Positions 49,908 through 56,926 of a DNA stretch of 62,900 nt are shown here, in pieces. The DNA comes from a virus. The stretch spans positions 1-62,900 of IMG/VR virus record IMGVR_UViG_3300042987_001364, one strand, 5' to 3'. Below the pieces are notes generated by a model. The model saw only the letters and a list, made by a program, of their open reading frames with translations. It made no database searches and was not told the origin of the DNA. Each line of letters starts with the position of its first letter. Positions within the stretch are counted from its first letter, which is position 1. The translations under genes and the position numbers were made by a program.

Positions 49908-50329
49908 AATCAGTCTCATCGTTGTCGGTTGCACCTGCGGCTAGTGAATGGTCAGTCAACATCCCAGAGGCCCCGGCTAAACCGGAACGATCTGTTTCAA
50001 CAGTCTGGACAAACTCAGACAGTCTGGCACCTACGAACGATGCGATCCGCATGGTGCTAAGGATGTCCAGGGTAAACGCACAAAGAGGTACGGCTCCCAT
50101 AGAGCGGCCGTCACAACAGCCTGTAGAGCCCGAGACCACACAGCCTACAGAGTCTAAGTTGAGAAAGATCGCACGGGCTACATTGATGGGCTTAGGAATG
50201 CTCATCGCGGTGCCTGGGGCGCTTGCAGCGGCGTTATCGGTGATTGCTATCGGACCGATCGGATTGGCAATCGCGGTGGGCGCGTTCGTCGTCGGCGGTG
50301 CTATCTTGGGCGTAGCTTGTAAGGTCTAA
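49904..50329 (+). CDS. Membrane protein with disordered N-terminus
   Basis: A 141-residue protein. The first 85 residues are Ser/Pro/Thr-rich and look disordered; then two long Ala/Gly/Ile helices (LMGLGMLIAVPGALAAALSV, IGLAIAVGAFVVGGAILG) that would span the membrane with small-residue zippers. GTG start after AAGGAG. It may act at the inner membrane with the following gene. Confidence 0.55.
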   Translation: MKSVSSLSVAPAASEWSVNIPEAPAKPERSVSTVWTNSDSLAPTNDAIRMVLRMSRVNAQRGTAPIERPSQQPVEPETTQPTESKLRKIARATLMGLGMLIAVPGALAAALSVIAIGPIGLAIAVGAFVVGGAILGVACKV

Positions 50330-50339
50330 GGAAAAAGTT

Positions 50340-50891
50340 ATGGGCAACGGCGTCAGCAAGACATATCCGGTTGGCATCATCAGAAATAGTCCGACCAGGG
50401 TTAATTTCGGAAGACCAGAAGTCCGGGTATATAACGAGCACGAATGGGATACAAAGCCGTTGCTCAACACTCATGAAGTACGCCGCATCGAGGCAAAGAT
50501 CAGAGCAGCCGAGGTGCGGCCCATAGAACGAGTATCGCCACAAATAAAACTCACTGCTCCGAAGTACAAGTGGTGGCAAAAAGCACTAATGATTGATGGC
50601 GATAAAATGGTATCCGCTTTTTGCGCGGGATTCCTAGTGTCGGCGGCTTTGTTTGTACCAATGGGGCCCGCGTCATTTATATTCACCGGGCTTGCGGTGA
50701 CGTATGTTGTCGCATGTCTTTTGTATCAGAAATACCACAAGCCACCCCAAGTTAATCATCAGCATGAGATGGCGAAGCATAAAGCAGCACAACACATGCT
50801 TAAGCTTGCCAAGAAATACGAGCGTGCTGGGCTCGAAGTTGACGCAAAACTTTATCTAAAGATGGCTAACAAATATCTAAAAGCAAAATGA
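50340..50891 (+). CDS. Two-helix membrane protein
   Basis: A 183-residue protein: a polar N-terminal 90 residues, two hydrophobic helices (about 92-130: SAFCAGFLVSAALFVPMGPA and IFTGLAVTYVVACLLY), and a Lys/His-rich helical tail (MAKHKAAQHMLKLAKKYERA). Overlaps the next gene by 4 bases. Function unknown. Confidence 0.55.
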   Translation: MGNGVSKTYPVGIIRNSPTRVNFGRPEVRVYNEHEWDTKPLLNTHEVRRIEAKIRAAEVRPIERVSPQIKLTAPKYKWWQKALMIDGDKMVSAFCAGFLVSAALFVPMGPASFIFTGLAVTYVVACLLYQKYHKPPQVNHQHEMAKHKAAQHMLKLAKKYERAGLEVDAKLYLKMANKYLKAK

Positions 50892-51058
50892 AACTATACG
50901 ACGTCCCGAGAGATACACGCATCGCCGTCAAGCTAGACGATGGCACCGTAGAAAAACTGAACTTTAGCCACATCGATGGCATGTACAGCTATTGCACCGA
51001 CGATGCCGGCAACGTAGTTCACCTAGCAGCATGGACAGAAGTGGAGATTGAGAAATGA
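50888..51058 (+). CDS. Hypothetical protein, 56 aa
   Basis: A 56-residue protein beginning MKLYDVPRDTRIAVKLDDGT, probably a small beta barrel. Overlap of 4 bases with both neighbours supports it. Function unknown. Confidence 0.55.
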   Translation: MKLYDVPRDTRIAVKLDDGTVEKLNFSHIDGMYSYCTDDAGNVVHLAAWTEVEIEK

Positions 51059-51414
51059 TTAAAGGTTTTGGCGAAACTATCGAATCAGTGCGGTTGGGCG
51101 AGGACGACGCGCTTTATATTGATTTTAAATGGCGAGGTGCATTAAAGATTAGCGACGACGGACAGAGCTGCTGTGAGCACAGGTACATGACCACTGACGA
51201 TAACTTGCAGGATTTTGCCGGGGCTGACTTTCTAGGGCTTGAGATCAAGCAAGCGCCCTATACCGAAGATGTAGACGGCAATACGCACGAAGTGCAATTC
51301 CTCGAAATAAAGACCAGCAAAGGCTGTTTCACAATTGCTACCCATAATGAGCACAACGGATACTACGGCGGCTTTTCTATTGTGCTGGAAGGAGTGAATG
51401 ATGAAAACGCCTAA
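51055..51414 (+). CDS. DUF7448-like protein
   Basis: A 119-residue protein with CCEHRYMTTDDNLQDFAGA, VQFLEIKTSKGCFTIATHNE and HNGYYGGFSIVLE, the pattern of DUF7448, a small phage family. Function unknown. Overlaps the following gene by 14 bases. Confidence 0.6.
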   Translation: MIKGFGETIESVRLGEDDALYIDFKWRGALKISDDGQSCCEHRYMTTDDNLQDFAGADFLGLEIKQAPYTEDVDGNTHEVQFLEIKTSKGCFTIATHNEHNGYYGGFSIVLEGVNDENA

Positions 51415-51661
51415 GGACTCATTTCACGAAAAGAAGCTTCGCAAGAAAGTGCTTAAGAAACAGGAAAAGTGGCTGGGCTACCAAATGGATACGTTGGTAA
51501 TGGCTCGACGGTATGCGTACTTGATGGCTAATTTCGAAGCAAATTTATTGTATCTACTGCAAGGCAAGGAAGGAGAAGATGTGGACACCTTGATTGATGA
51601 GCGGATTAGGTTTGGAGATTTTTATAAAGAAGTGAAGGGGTCGAACGATGAAACCGAATGA
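51401..51661 (+). CDS. Hypothetical helical protein, 86 aa
   Basis: An 86-residue protein with a Lys-rich start (EKKLRKKVLKKQEKWLGYQM) and two helices. GGAG lies before the two adjacent ATG codons (51398, 51401). Function unknown; overlaps the next gene. Confidence 0.5.
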   Translation: MKTPKDSFHEKKLRKKVLKKQEKWLGYQMDTLVMARRYAYLMANFEANLLYLLQGKEGEDVDTLIDERIRFGDFYKEVKGSNDETE

Positions 51662-51839
51662 AAATGAAATAGTGCGAATGGCAAAAGAAGCTGGTTTCCT
51701 GCGACACCCACTTGGAGTAGTAGTGTGCAACCCGCACGAGATGTTTAAGTTTGCCGACATGGTATTCGCCGCTGGAGCTGAGGCCGAGCGCAATCGGATA
51801 CTGGACGTTTGCAAAAACGGTTTGGAGATTGATAAATGA
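51648..51839 (+). CDS. REAG-family small protein, paralog 1
   Basis: A 63-residue protein with the family signature ENEIVRMAKEAGF, then FKFADMVFAAGAEAERNRIL. Four further copies of this pattern lie at 54288, 54899, 55167 and 55635. Such proteins are common in phages of Betaproteobacteria; function unknown. Confidence 0.55.
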   Translation: MKPNENEIVRMAKEAGFLRHPLGVVVCNPHEMFKFADMVFAAGAEAERNRILDVCKNGLEIDK

Positions 51840-51845
51840 ATTGGG

Positions 51846-51974
51846 ATGAATACAACAATCAATCTTGCCTTGGACGATCAGCGCGAGATCATCGCCTCAT
51901 GGGTAGCCGACATGTGCCAAGGGCTTGATGCCAACACTATCGCAGAGGCAATAAGGAGAGATGGGAATGAATGA
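51846..51974 (+). CDS. Small protein, 42 aa
   Basis: A 42-residue protein beginning MNTTINLALDDQREIIASWV, all helical. It overlaps the next gene by 8 bases, but its ribosome binding site is weak. A competing frame from 51837 is shorter and less protein-like. Confidence 0.4.
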   Translation: MNTTINLALDDQREIIASWVADMCQGLDANTIAEAIRRDGNE

Positions 51975-52131
51975 AGACAACATGTTTGGGTTTGGGCTGA
52001 TGCCGGTGAAATTCGAAGGGGGAATTCGTAACCCCGATGAATTGCTCTGGGAGTGCGACTGTGAGAAGTGCCAAGAAAGATACAAAAAGTGGAAAGCGGT
52101 TTTTGAGGAAGAACAAGCGAGGCTCAGATGA
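51967..52131 (+). CDS. Small protein with Cys pair, 54 aa
   Basis: A 54-residue protein with LLWECDCEKCQERYKKWK, three Cys that could bind zinc as part of a dimer. Preceded by AAGGAGAG and overlapping the secreted-protein gene by 4 bases. Function unknown. Confidence 0.5.
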   Translation: MNEDNMFGFGLMPVKFEGGIRNPDELLWECDCEKCQERYKKWKAVFEEEQARLR

Positions 52132-52481
52132 GTCTTACGATTAGACACTGCCTGCTGGCACTGCTGTTCATCCCCACGTCTGGCTGGGCACAGGCGGATC
52201 AATTCCACACCTTCACCGTTGAGGATGCGACCTTCACCCTGATGCCCAGTTCCATGCGGATGGAAAACAAACTGCTGGTCGCGCAGTGGAGTGTATCGAC
52301 GCCGAGCCAGTCATGGCGCTGGAAAGTGCATATAAGCGATTGCAGCAAGCCCTACGGCACCATTCATACGAAAATGGATCGCACCGAGCGCACGGATGAG
52401 TGGTCAGTCGAAGGGCTTAGGGCGTATGACTTCCTCGCCGCATATACCTGCATCTCATACGCCTTGAAGGACAAGAAATGA
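52128..52481 (+). CDS. Periplasmic protein, 117 aa
   Basis: A 117-residue protein. The first 24 residues are a signal peptide (HCLLALLFIPTSGWAQA) with AQA before the cleavage site. The mature part is beta-rich with two Cys that may form a disulfide. Probably acts in the periplasm, for example in exclusion; no family recognised. Confidence 0.55.
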   Translation: MSLTIRHCLLALLFIPTSGWAQADQFHTFTVEDATFTLMPSSMRMENKLLVAQWSVSTPSQSWRWKVHISDCSKPYGTIHTKMDRTERTDEWSVEGLRAYDFLAAYTCISYALKDKK

Positions 52482-52864
52482 GCATCGAAGCCATGAAGAT
52501 GGCGCTTGAGGCGTTGGAGTACTTTGACGGTGAATACGACGTAAAGGATGAAATCACCGCCCTTCGCGCCGCCATAGCCGAGGCCGAGCAGCTTACGAAT
52601 GTGCAGCAGGAGATGGAGCAGGAGCCGGTGGCGTTGCAGCACAAGCACGAATGGTTCAGAACGGGCGGCATGGAACCGGGGCAGTCTCGATGCATTCACT
52701 GCGGAGCATGGGCGAAAGAAATTGACCCACCCCACCGCGAATGGGTTGAGCTGACGGATAACGATATTTTGTGGATTAAGCGCGAGTTTAGAGGAACACT
52801 TAATGTGCAGTTTGAAGACTTTGCCCGCGCCATTGAAGCCAATCTGAAGGAAAAGAACTCGTGA
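52478..52864 (+). CDS. Modular accessory protein A
   Basis: A 128-residue protein. SIEAMKMALEALEYFDGEYD is a pattern common in Burkholderiales phages; LTNVQQEMEQEPVALQ and HREWVELTDNDI and the end AIEANLKEKNS recur in the next gene. A CIHCGAW pair and HEW may bind zinc. Function unknown. Confidence 0.55.
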   Translation: MSIEAMKMALEALEYFDGEYDVKDEITALRAAIAEAEQLTNVQQEMEQEPVALQHKHEWFRTGGMEPGQSRCIHCGAWAKEIDPPHREWVELTDNDILWIKREFRGTLNVQFEDFARAIEANLKEKNS

Positions 52865-53349
52865 CGGAAAACACTGAAATTTGTCGCATCAACGCAGATG
52901 GCACTACAACCTATTACTGGGACAACATTGAAGCGCAAGCACAGAGATGGCAGCCGGGATGCGACGACTTTTCGGTTAATCTATCAAAGCTGCTCCTGCC
53001 GCTGCGTCCGAGCCGCGAGTGGGTTGGGCTTACGGATGCGCAGCAAGACTGGTCTGAAGTAGAAGCCCTGCGCGAAAGTTTGCGAGAGCACATGGCCGAG
53101 ATTCATCGGCTCAGGTCTGAACTTGCCATGCAGCGGCTTACAGATGTGCAGCAGGAGATGGAGCAGGAGCCAGCCATTTATCCGGAAGAAGCACGCGATA
53201 TGGGGCTGGAAGAGATTCCGTATTACACCCGCCCATCTCGCCGCGAGTGGGTTGGGCTGACGCTAGAAGAAGTTCAGGACTCGTACAACGCCGACTATCA
53301 AGCACAAACTCGCGCTATCGAATCCAAGCTAAAGGAAAAGAACACATGA
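52861..53349 (+). CDS. Modular accessory protein B
   Basis: A 162-residue protein built from the same modules as its neighbour: SREWVGLTDAQQDW, LTDVQQEMEQEPAIYPEE, RREWVGLTLEEVQDS and the end AIESKLKEKNT. GTG start overlapping the upstream stop (GTGA). The two genes are likely a tandem duplication that has diverged. Confidence 0.55.
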   Translation: MTENTEICRINADGTTTYYWDNIEAQAQRWQPGCDDFSVNLSKLLLPLRPSREWVGLTDAQQDWSEVEALRESLREHMAEIHRLRSELAMQRLTDVQQEMEQEPAIYPEEARDMGLEEIPYYTRPSRREWVGLTLEEVQDSYNADYQAQTRAIESKLKEKNT

Positions 53350-53519
53350 CCGAAACCGTAAAAGCTAAATACAAAGCCAGCATCCCCGGCAAAAGCAGCA
53401 TTGAGATTGATTACGGAACTTTGCCGCTTGAGCTTAACAAGCTGATCGTGTGGATCATGACCAAACCAGAGGAAGCAATCGCACTGGTGCCGGAATATGA
53501 GCGGCTAAAGGGGGAATAA
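53346..53519 (+). CDS. Hypothetical protein, 57 aa
   Basis: A 57-residue protein beginning MTETVKAKYKASIPGKSSIE, with TLPLELNKLIVWIMTKPEEA. Overlap ATGA with the upstream gene. Function unknown. Confidence 0.5.
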   Translation: MTETVKAKYKASIPGKSSIEIDYGTLPLELNKLIVWIMTKPEEAIALVPEYERLKGE

Positions 53520-53522
53520 CAC

Positions 53523-53681
53523 GTGAGCGCAGGGCGTAACCGGCACAGTCGAAGCGGGCTACGCCGTAAGCAAGTAGCCAGACGCCAGACGGAAAAGCTT
53601 ATGACGAAGCTGGCACAGAGAGCGCGTCGGAAACAACAGAGATTGAAGCAGATCGGGCTGAAGGGAAAAAACGATGTGTGA
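53523..53681 (+). CDS. Very basic small protein, 52 aa
   Basis: A 52-residue protein with over 40% Lys/Arg/His/Gln (RNRHSRSGLRRKQVARRQTE, QRARRKQQRLKQIGLKGK). GTG start 53523 after GGGGG. It resembles a nucleic-acid-binding tail or ribosomal-type peptide. It overlaps the next small gene by 8 bases. Confidence 0.45.
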   Translation: MSAGRNRHSRSGLRRKQVARRQTEKLMTKLAQRARRKQQRLKQIGLKGKNDV

Positions 53682-53766
53682 GTATTACAACTTTCTCATA
53701 GCAATAACCGGCGGATTGATTGGTTGGATCATTGGATCGGTCGTCGGGTGGATAATATTCAAGTAA
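53674..53766 (+). CDS. Tiny membrane protein, 30 aa
   Basis: A 30-residue protein that is nearly all one transmembrane helix with a GxxxG-type pattern (AITGGLIGWIIGSVVGWIIF). It overlaps the upstream gene by 8 bases. Function unknown. Confidence 0.45.
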   Translation: MCEYYNFLIAITGGLIGWIIGSVVGWIIFK

Positions 53767-53839
53767 ATGATAAAACATTGATTAAGTTATATATCTCACA
53801 CGACAATTCAATCTATTAAAACTCAGAAAGAAAATAACA

Positions 53840-54067
53840 ATGTCTGAGCCATTTATTGCTATCGGTAACGACGAGCTAGGCGGCGCACTTGGCGACACCA
53901 TCACCTGCCCAACGTGCGGGGGTGAGCATGTGATTGAGCAGAGCGGGCCATCTAAGTATCTCCAGTCCGACGGCACATGGGGTGTTGGGCCAGCGGGATT
54001 GATGCAGTTTTACAAGTGCGGCGAGGATACTTACGTGGCCGGGATCGGCGGGAAGAGGTTGAGATGA
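53840..54067 (+). CDS. Zinc-ribbon-like protein, 75 aa
   Basis: A 75-residue protein with ITCPTCGGEHVIEQSG and a single later Cys (FYKCGEDTY), a likely half zinc ribbon. It follows a 73-base A+T-rich gap that may hold a promoter. Overlaps the lipoprotein gene by 4 bases. Confidence 0.5.
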   Translation: MSEPFIAIGNDELGGALGDTITCPTCGGEHVIEQSGPSKYLQSDGTWGVGPAGLMQFYKCGEDTYVAGIGGKRLR

Positions 54068-54291
54068 CTAACAAGATATTTTTGATGCTATGTGTCGCAG
54101 CGTTGGCAGGTTGCGGCGAATCTCGCCCTCCACGAATCCCTCCCGATGATTGGATAAAGCTGGAAAGTGACGTTAGTTTGACTACCTATGTCGCGCCAAT
54201 AAAAATGCCTGACGGAACTCGTTGTCTTGTGGTGCTTGTTAGTGGCTACGCCAACAGAGCCATAAGCTGTGATTGGGAGGATAAGAAATGA
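54064..54291 (+). CDS. Phage lipoprotein
   Basis: A 75-residue protein with a lipoprotein signal: MTNKIFLMLCVAALAGCGES, where LAGC is the lipobox and C17 would be lipidated. The mature part has two Cys and MPDGTRCLVVLVSGYANRAI, a pattern known from small lipoproteins of betaproteobacterial phages. A role in superinfection exclusion is possible. Confidence 0.7.
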   Translation: MTNKIFLMLCVAALAGCGESRPPRIPPDDWIKLESDVSLTTYVAPIKMPDGTRCLVVLVSGYANRAISCDWEDKK

Positions 54292-54578
54292 CCCGCGAAG
54301 ACATCATCCGCTGGGCGCGCGAGGCGGGGTGGAATGGCATTTATTCCAAACCTCTAATGAAAATTGCCATGCAAGAGAAGGACTTCTTGCGCTTTGCCTC
54401 ATTAGCTTACGCCGCTGGTGCCGCCACCGAACGCCAGGCGTGTGAACTTATCTGTCATGAAATAAAAATGCAAAACAAATTCCAAAACGCGGACGATCAG
54501 TACGACGATTGGAACCATGGTATAGCCCACGGCGCGGAATTGTGCAGAAATGCGATTAGAGCAAGGGGTAAACAATGA
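54288..54578 (+). CDS. REAG-family small protein, paralog 2
   Basis: A 96-residue protein: TREDIIRWAREAGWNG, LRFASLAYAAGAATERQA, and an end CRNAIRARGKQ. Same family as 51648, 54899, 55167 and 55635. Overlaps both neighbours by 4 bases. Confidence 0.6.
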   Translation: MTREDIIRWAREAGWNGIYSKPLMKIAMQEKDFLRFASLAYAAGAATERQACELICHEIKMQNKFQNADDQYDDWNHGIAHGAELCRNAIRARGKQ

Positions 54579-54898
54579 CTGACGAAGATGAGCAGCAATT
54601 AGAGTTGTTAAACGAAGCGGTAGAAAGTGCAATTGAAGCGAGAACTGCGTGGCTCGACGAGCGCATGCCAAAGTACGCAAAATTCGCCATCGGTGAAGAT
54701 TTATACAATTTAGAAACCGGGGAGCTTCTTGGCACGGTCAAAGGATATTACCGCTATTGGGCTGAGCATGATGTTATGCACGACACCTCAATGGACATTG
54801 ATTACGAAATTCACGTCGGGGGCTGCGTCTATGACAACACCAGCCGCTACGCAGGGAGTATTTCGATAGGTCGAAAAACGGATCAGGAGAACAATTAA
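54575..54898 (+). CDS. Hypothetical protein, 107 aa
   Basis: A 107-residue protein: an acidic helix (DEDEQQLELLNEAVESAIEA) and a Tyr-rich beta part (LGTVKGYYRYWAEHDVMHDT). No family recognised. Its stop directly precedes the next ATG. Confidence 0.5.
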   Translation: MTDEDEQQLELLNEAVESAIEARTAWLDERMPKYAKFAIGEDLYNLETGELLGTVKGYYRYWAEHDVMHDTSMDIDYEIHVGGCVYDNTSRYAGSISIGRKTDQENN

Positions 54899-55180
54899 AT
54901 GAACCGCGACGACATTATCCGCATGGCGCGGGAAGCTGGGGTTTTGTCAGGGTATGACTCTGATTTGTTCCAACGCTTTGCCGCTCTTGTCGCTGCTGCC
55001 GTACTTTCGCGCAAGCCGCTAATACAAGAAGACGTGGATTTTCTTGTTACGAGATATAGCTCGTTTAAAAAACATTGGGTTGAGGGCGAAGTATTTGCAA
55101 ATTGGGAATGCGATGGAGCAGCATTAGTTCGGGCCGTGGAGCGCGCGCATGGAATTGGGGGACAAAATGAACCGCGATGA
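54899..55180 (+). CDS. REAG-family small protein, paralog 3
   Basis: A 93-residue protein: MNRDDIIRMAREAGVLSGYD, then LFQRFAALVAAAVLS. The C-terminal half differs from the other copies and overlaps paralog 4 by 14 bases. Confidence 0.6.
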   Translation: MNRDDIIRMAREAGVLSGYDSDLFQRFAALVAAAVLSRKPLIQEDVDFLVTRYSSFKKHWVEGEVFANWECDGAALVRAVERAHGIGGQNEPR

Positions 55181-55430
55181 CATCATCCGTATGGCGCGTG
55201 AGGCTGGATGTAAAGACCTGCGTGAATTTGATTCTGAAATGCGCGACGACATTTTTATCAGCAATACGCAAGACCTTGAACGCTTCGCCGCCCTTGTTTC
55301 TGCTGCCGAGCGTGAGCGCATCGCAAGCCAGTGGGACGCGTTGCACGATCAATACATAAAAGACCCGCTGCGCCGGCAGATGATGCTGAGTTATGAGATG
55401 GTGGCAAGGATGATTAGGGGTCGAGCATGA
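55167..55430 (+). CDS. REAG-family small protein, paralog 4
   Basis: An 87-residue protein: MNRDDIIRMAREAGCKDLRE, LERFAALVSAAERERIAS. The first 14 residues are the same as in paralog 3, and the DNA is also nearly the same there, so a recent duplication or gene conversion is likely. Confidence 0.6.
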   Translation: MNRDDIIRMAREAGCKDLREFDSEMRDDIFISNTQDLERFAALVSAAERERIASQWDALHDQYIKDPLRRQMMLSYEMVARMIRGRA

Positions 55431-55642
55431 CCAATGTCGTGCGATTCACAGGCATCACCAAGCTGGATATGCCTGCCGATCATGTCATCGAGTCCGCTCT
55501 TGGCAAGCTGGAGGGGGTAGTCATCCTTGGTTACGACAAAGACGGGCAGGAATAATTCGCGTCTTCTTATGCCGACGGAGGCGATATGTTGTGGCTGCTA
55601 GAGCGAGCAAAGAAAGCACTCTTAGAGGTGGCAGATGAATGA
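55427..55642 (+). pseudogene. Small phage gene split by an in-frame TAA
   Basis: One reading frame of 71 codons with a single TAA at 55553-55555. Before it: MTNVVRFTGITKLDMPADHV to GYDKDGQE; after it: FASSYADGGDMLWLLERAKK ALLEVADE and a TGA that overlaps the next ATG by 8 bases. As I recall the family, it reads GxxYFASSYADGG with Tyr at this place, so TAT or TAC has become TAA. Either the gene is broken (42-residue product), or the stop is read through, or ATG 55586 restarts it. Confidence 0.65.
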
Positions 55643-55910
55643 TATGCCGCGCGAAGAAGTAGCGCGATTGATCCGCGAGTCCGGCATGAGTTTCCATCTT
55701 GGCATGCCGCATGAAGCCGTGATTGAGCAAATGACACGGTTTGCCAGTATGTTGCGTGACGAAATGCTCGAAGCCGCAGAGCACGCCATCCAGTGCGCGA
55801 TGGAATTTGAGCGAGAGGCGTGTGCGAAGGTGGTCGAACACTACACAGGTGCATGGAGCGACGAAGGCTATGCACTCGCGCAAACCATCCGAGCCAGGGG
55901 GCAAGAATGA
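55635..55910 (+). CDS. REAG-family small protein, paralog 5
   Basis: A 91-residue protein: PREEVARLIRESGMSFHLGM, MTRFASMLRDEMLEAAEH, REACAKVVEHYTG and IRARGQE. The most divergent copy, with the same end as paralog 2 (RARG-x-Q/E). Confidence 0.55.
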   Translation: MNDMPREEVARLIRESGMSFHLGMPHEAVIEQMTRFASMLRDEMLEAAEHAIQCAMEFEREACAKVVEHYTGAWSDEGYALAQTIRARGQE

Positions 55911-56086
55911 AAGTGAATGAATACCAAGTCCTGCGGGACTGCATCGAGGCTGGCATAAACAGAGGGTGGGGGAAAGCACATAAGCACTCAGCCACACCAA
56001 CGGCGGAACAGATTAAAAGATTTATCGAAGAAGGAATTATGTTCGAGATATGCGAGTACTTCAATTTCGGAGTAGATGACGAATGA
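55907..56086 (+). CDS. Hypothetical protein, 59 aa
   Basis: A 59-residue protein beginning MKVNEYQVLRDCIEAGINRG, with TAEQIKRFIEEGIMFEICEY. Known-looking phage short protein; function unknown. Overlaps both neighbours by 4 bases. Confidence 0.55.
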   Translation: MKVNEYQVLRDCIEAGINRGWGKAHKHSATPTAEQIKRFIEEGIMFEICEYFNFGVDDE

Positions 56087-56616
56087 CATATAACTCAGAA
56101 GTTATATCAAAAGAATTGCTCATCGGATGTGGCAGGGATCACAGAAAGAAACTGTTTTTGCCGGGCAAAGATACATGGAATAACCTAGTAACACTGGATA
56201 TCAACCATCATCACAAGCCGGATGTAGTATGGGATTTGAACTTGGTCAGGTTACCATTCGCAGATAATGAGTTCCAAGAGATACACGCATATGAGGTGCT
56301 GGAACACGTAGGAACGCAAGGAGATTACAAGTTTTTATTCCGCCAGTTTGAGGAGTTTCATCGTATCCTAGCGCCGTCGGGTAAATTCTTCGCCTCAGTT
56401 CCGTCACCGGATTCTGAATGGGCATGGGGTGATCCGAGTCATACGAGAATCTTCCACCCGAACTGGCTTACGTTCCTGAGACAAAAGACATACGAAGAGC
56501 AGGTAGGTAAAACATCTATCAGCGATTTCAGATACTGCTATCGAGCAGATTTCGAGATTTTGTTTGCAGATATAAAAGAAAATACTTTCTATTTCATATT
56601 GGAGGCCATCAAGTAA
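56083..56616 (+). CDS. SAM-dependent methyltransferase-like protein
   Basis: A 177-residue class I methyltransferase-like protein. Motif I is KELLIGCGRDHRKKL, acidic strand VTLDIN, then DVVWDLNLVRLPFADNEFQE and the catalytic-region EVLEHVG with a later RILAPSGKFFASVPSP strand. No DNA-methylase NPPY motif is present, so the target is probably not adenine; sugar or small-molecule methylation is possible. Confidence 0.7.
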   Translation: MTYNSEVISKELLIGCGRDHRKKLFLPGKDTWNNLVTLDINHHHKPDVVWDLNLVRLPFADNEFQEIHAYEVLEHVGTQGDYKFLFRQFEEFHRILAPSGKFFASVPSPDSEWAWGDPSHTRIFHPNWLTFLRQKTYEEQVGKTSISDFRYCYRADFEILFADIKENTFYFILEAIK

Positions 56617-56677
56617 CAAACCATCGTCGCTTCATCAGTAGTTCAGTACCGATAAATAAATTAAAACTGAGCCGAAA

Positions 56678-56926
56678 ATGGATAAAGATAGTTTGATTGA
56701 AGCACTGACCGAAGAGAACAACCAACTGCGCAAGCGCCTCGCGTTGCATTTCATGGATGCAACCGAAGAGGACAAGAGATACGCGGAGCAGTTATTCAAT
56801 GAACAGAGAGATGTAATCGCAGTACTTGAAGTAGAAGTAAGCGCACTCACCAAGTCCCGCGACGCATTCCAGGCGGACAACAGGCGTCTGAAGCGTAGGA
56901 TCGCAGCTTTGGAGGGGCGCAAATGA
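56678..56926 (+). CDS. Coiled-coil protein
   Basis: An 82-residue protein, almost wholly heptads (LIEALTEENNQLRKRLALHF, VEVSALTKSRDAFQADNRRL). It overlaps the helicase by 4 bases and may be its accessory. The 61-base gap before it contains TCAGT and ACTGA in inverted order around an A+T-rich centre. Confidence 0.55.
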   Translation: MDKDSLIEALTEENNQLRKRLALHFMDATEEDKRYAEQLFNEQRDVIAVLEVEVSALTKSRDAFQADNRRLKRRIAALEGRK

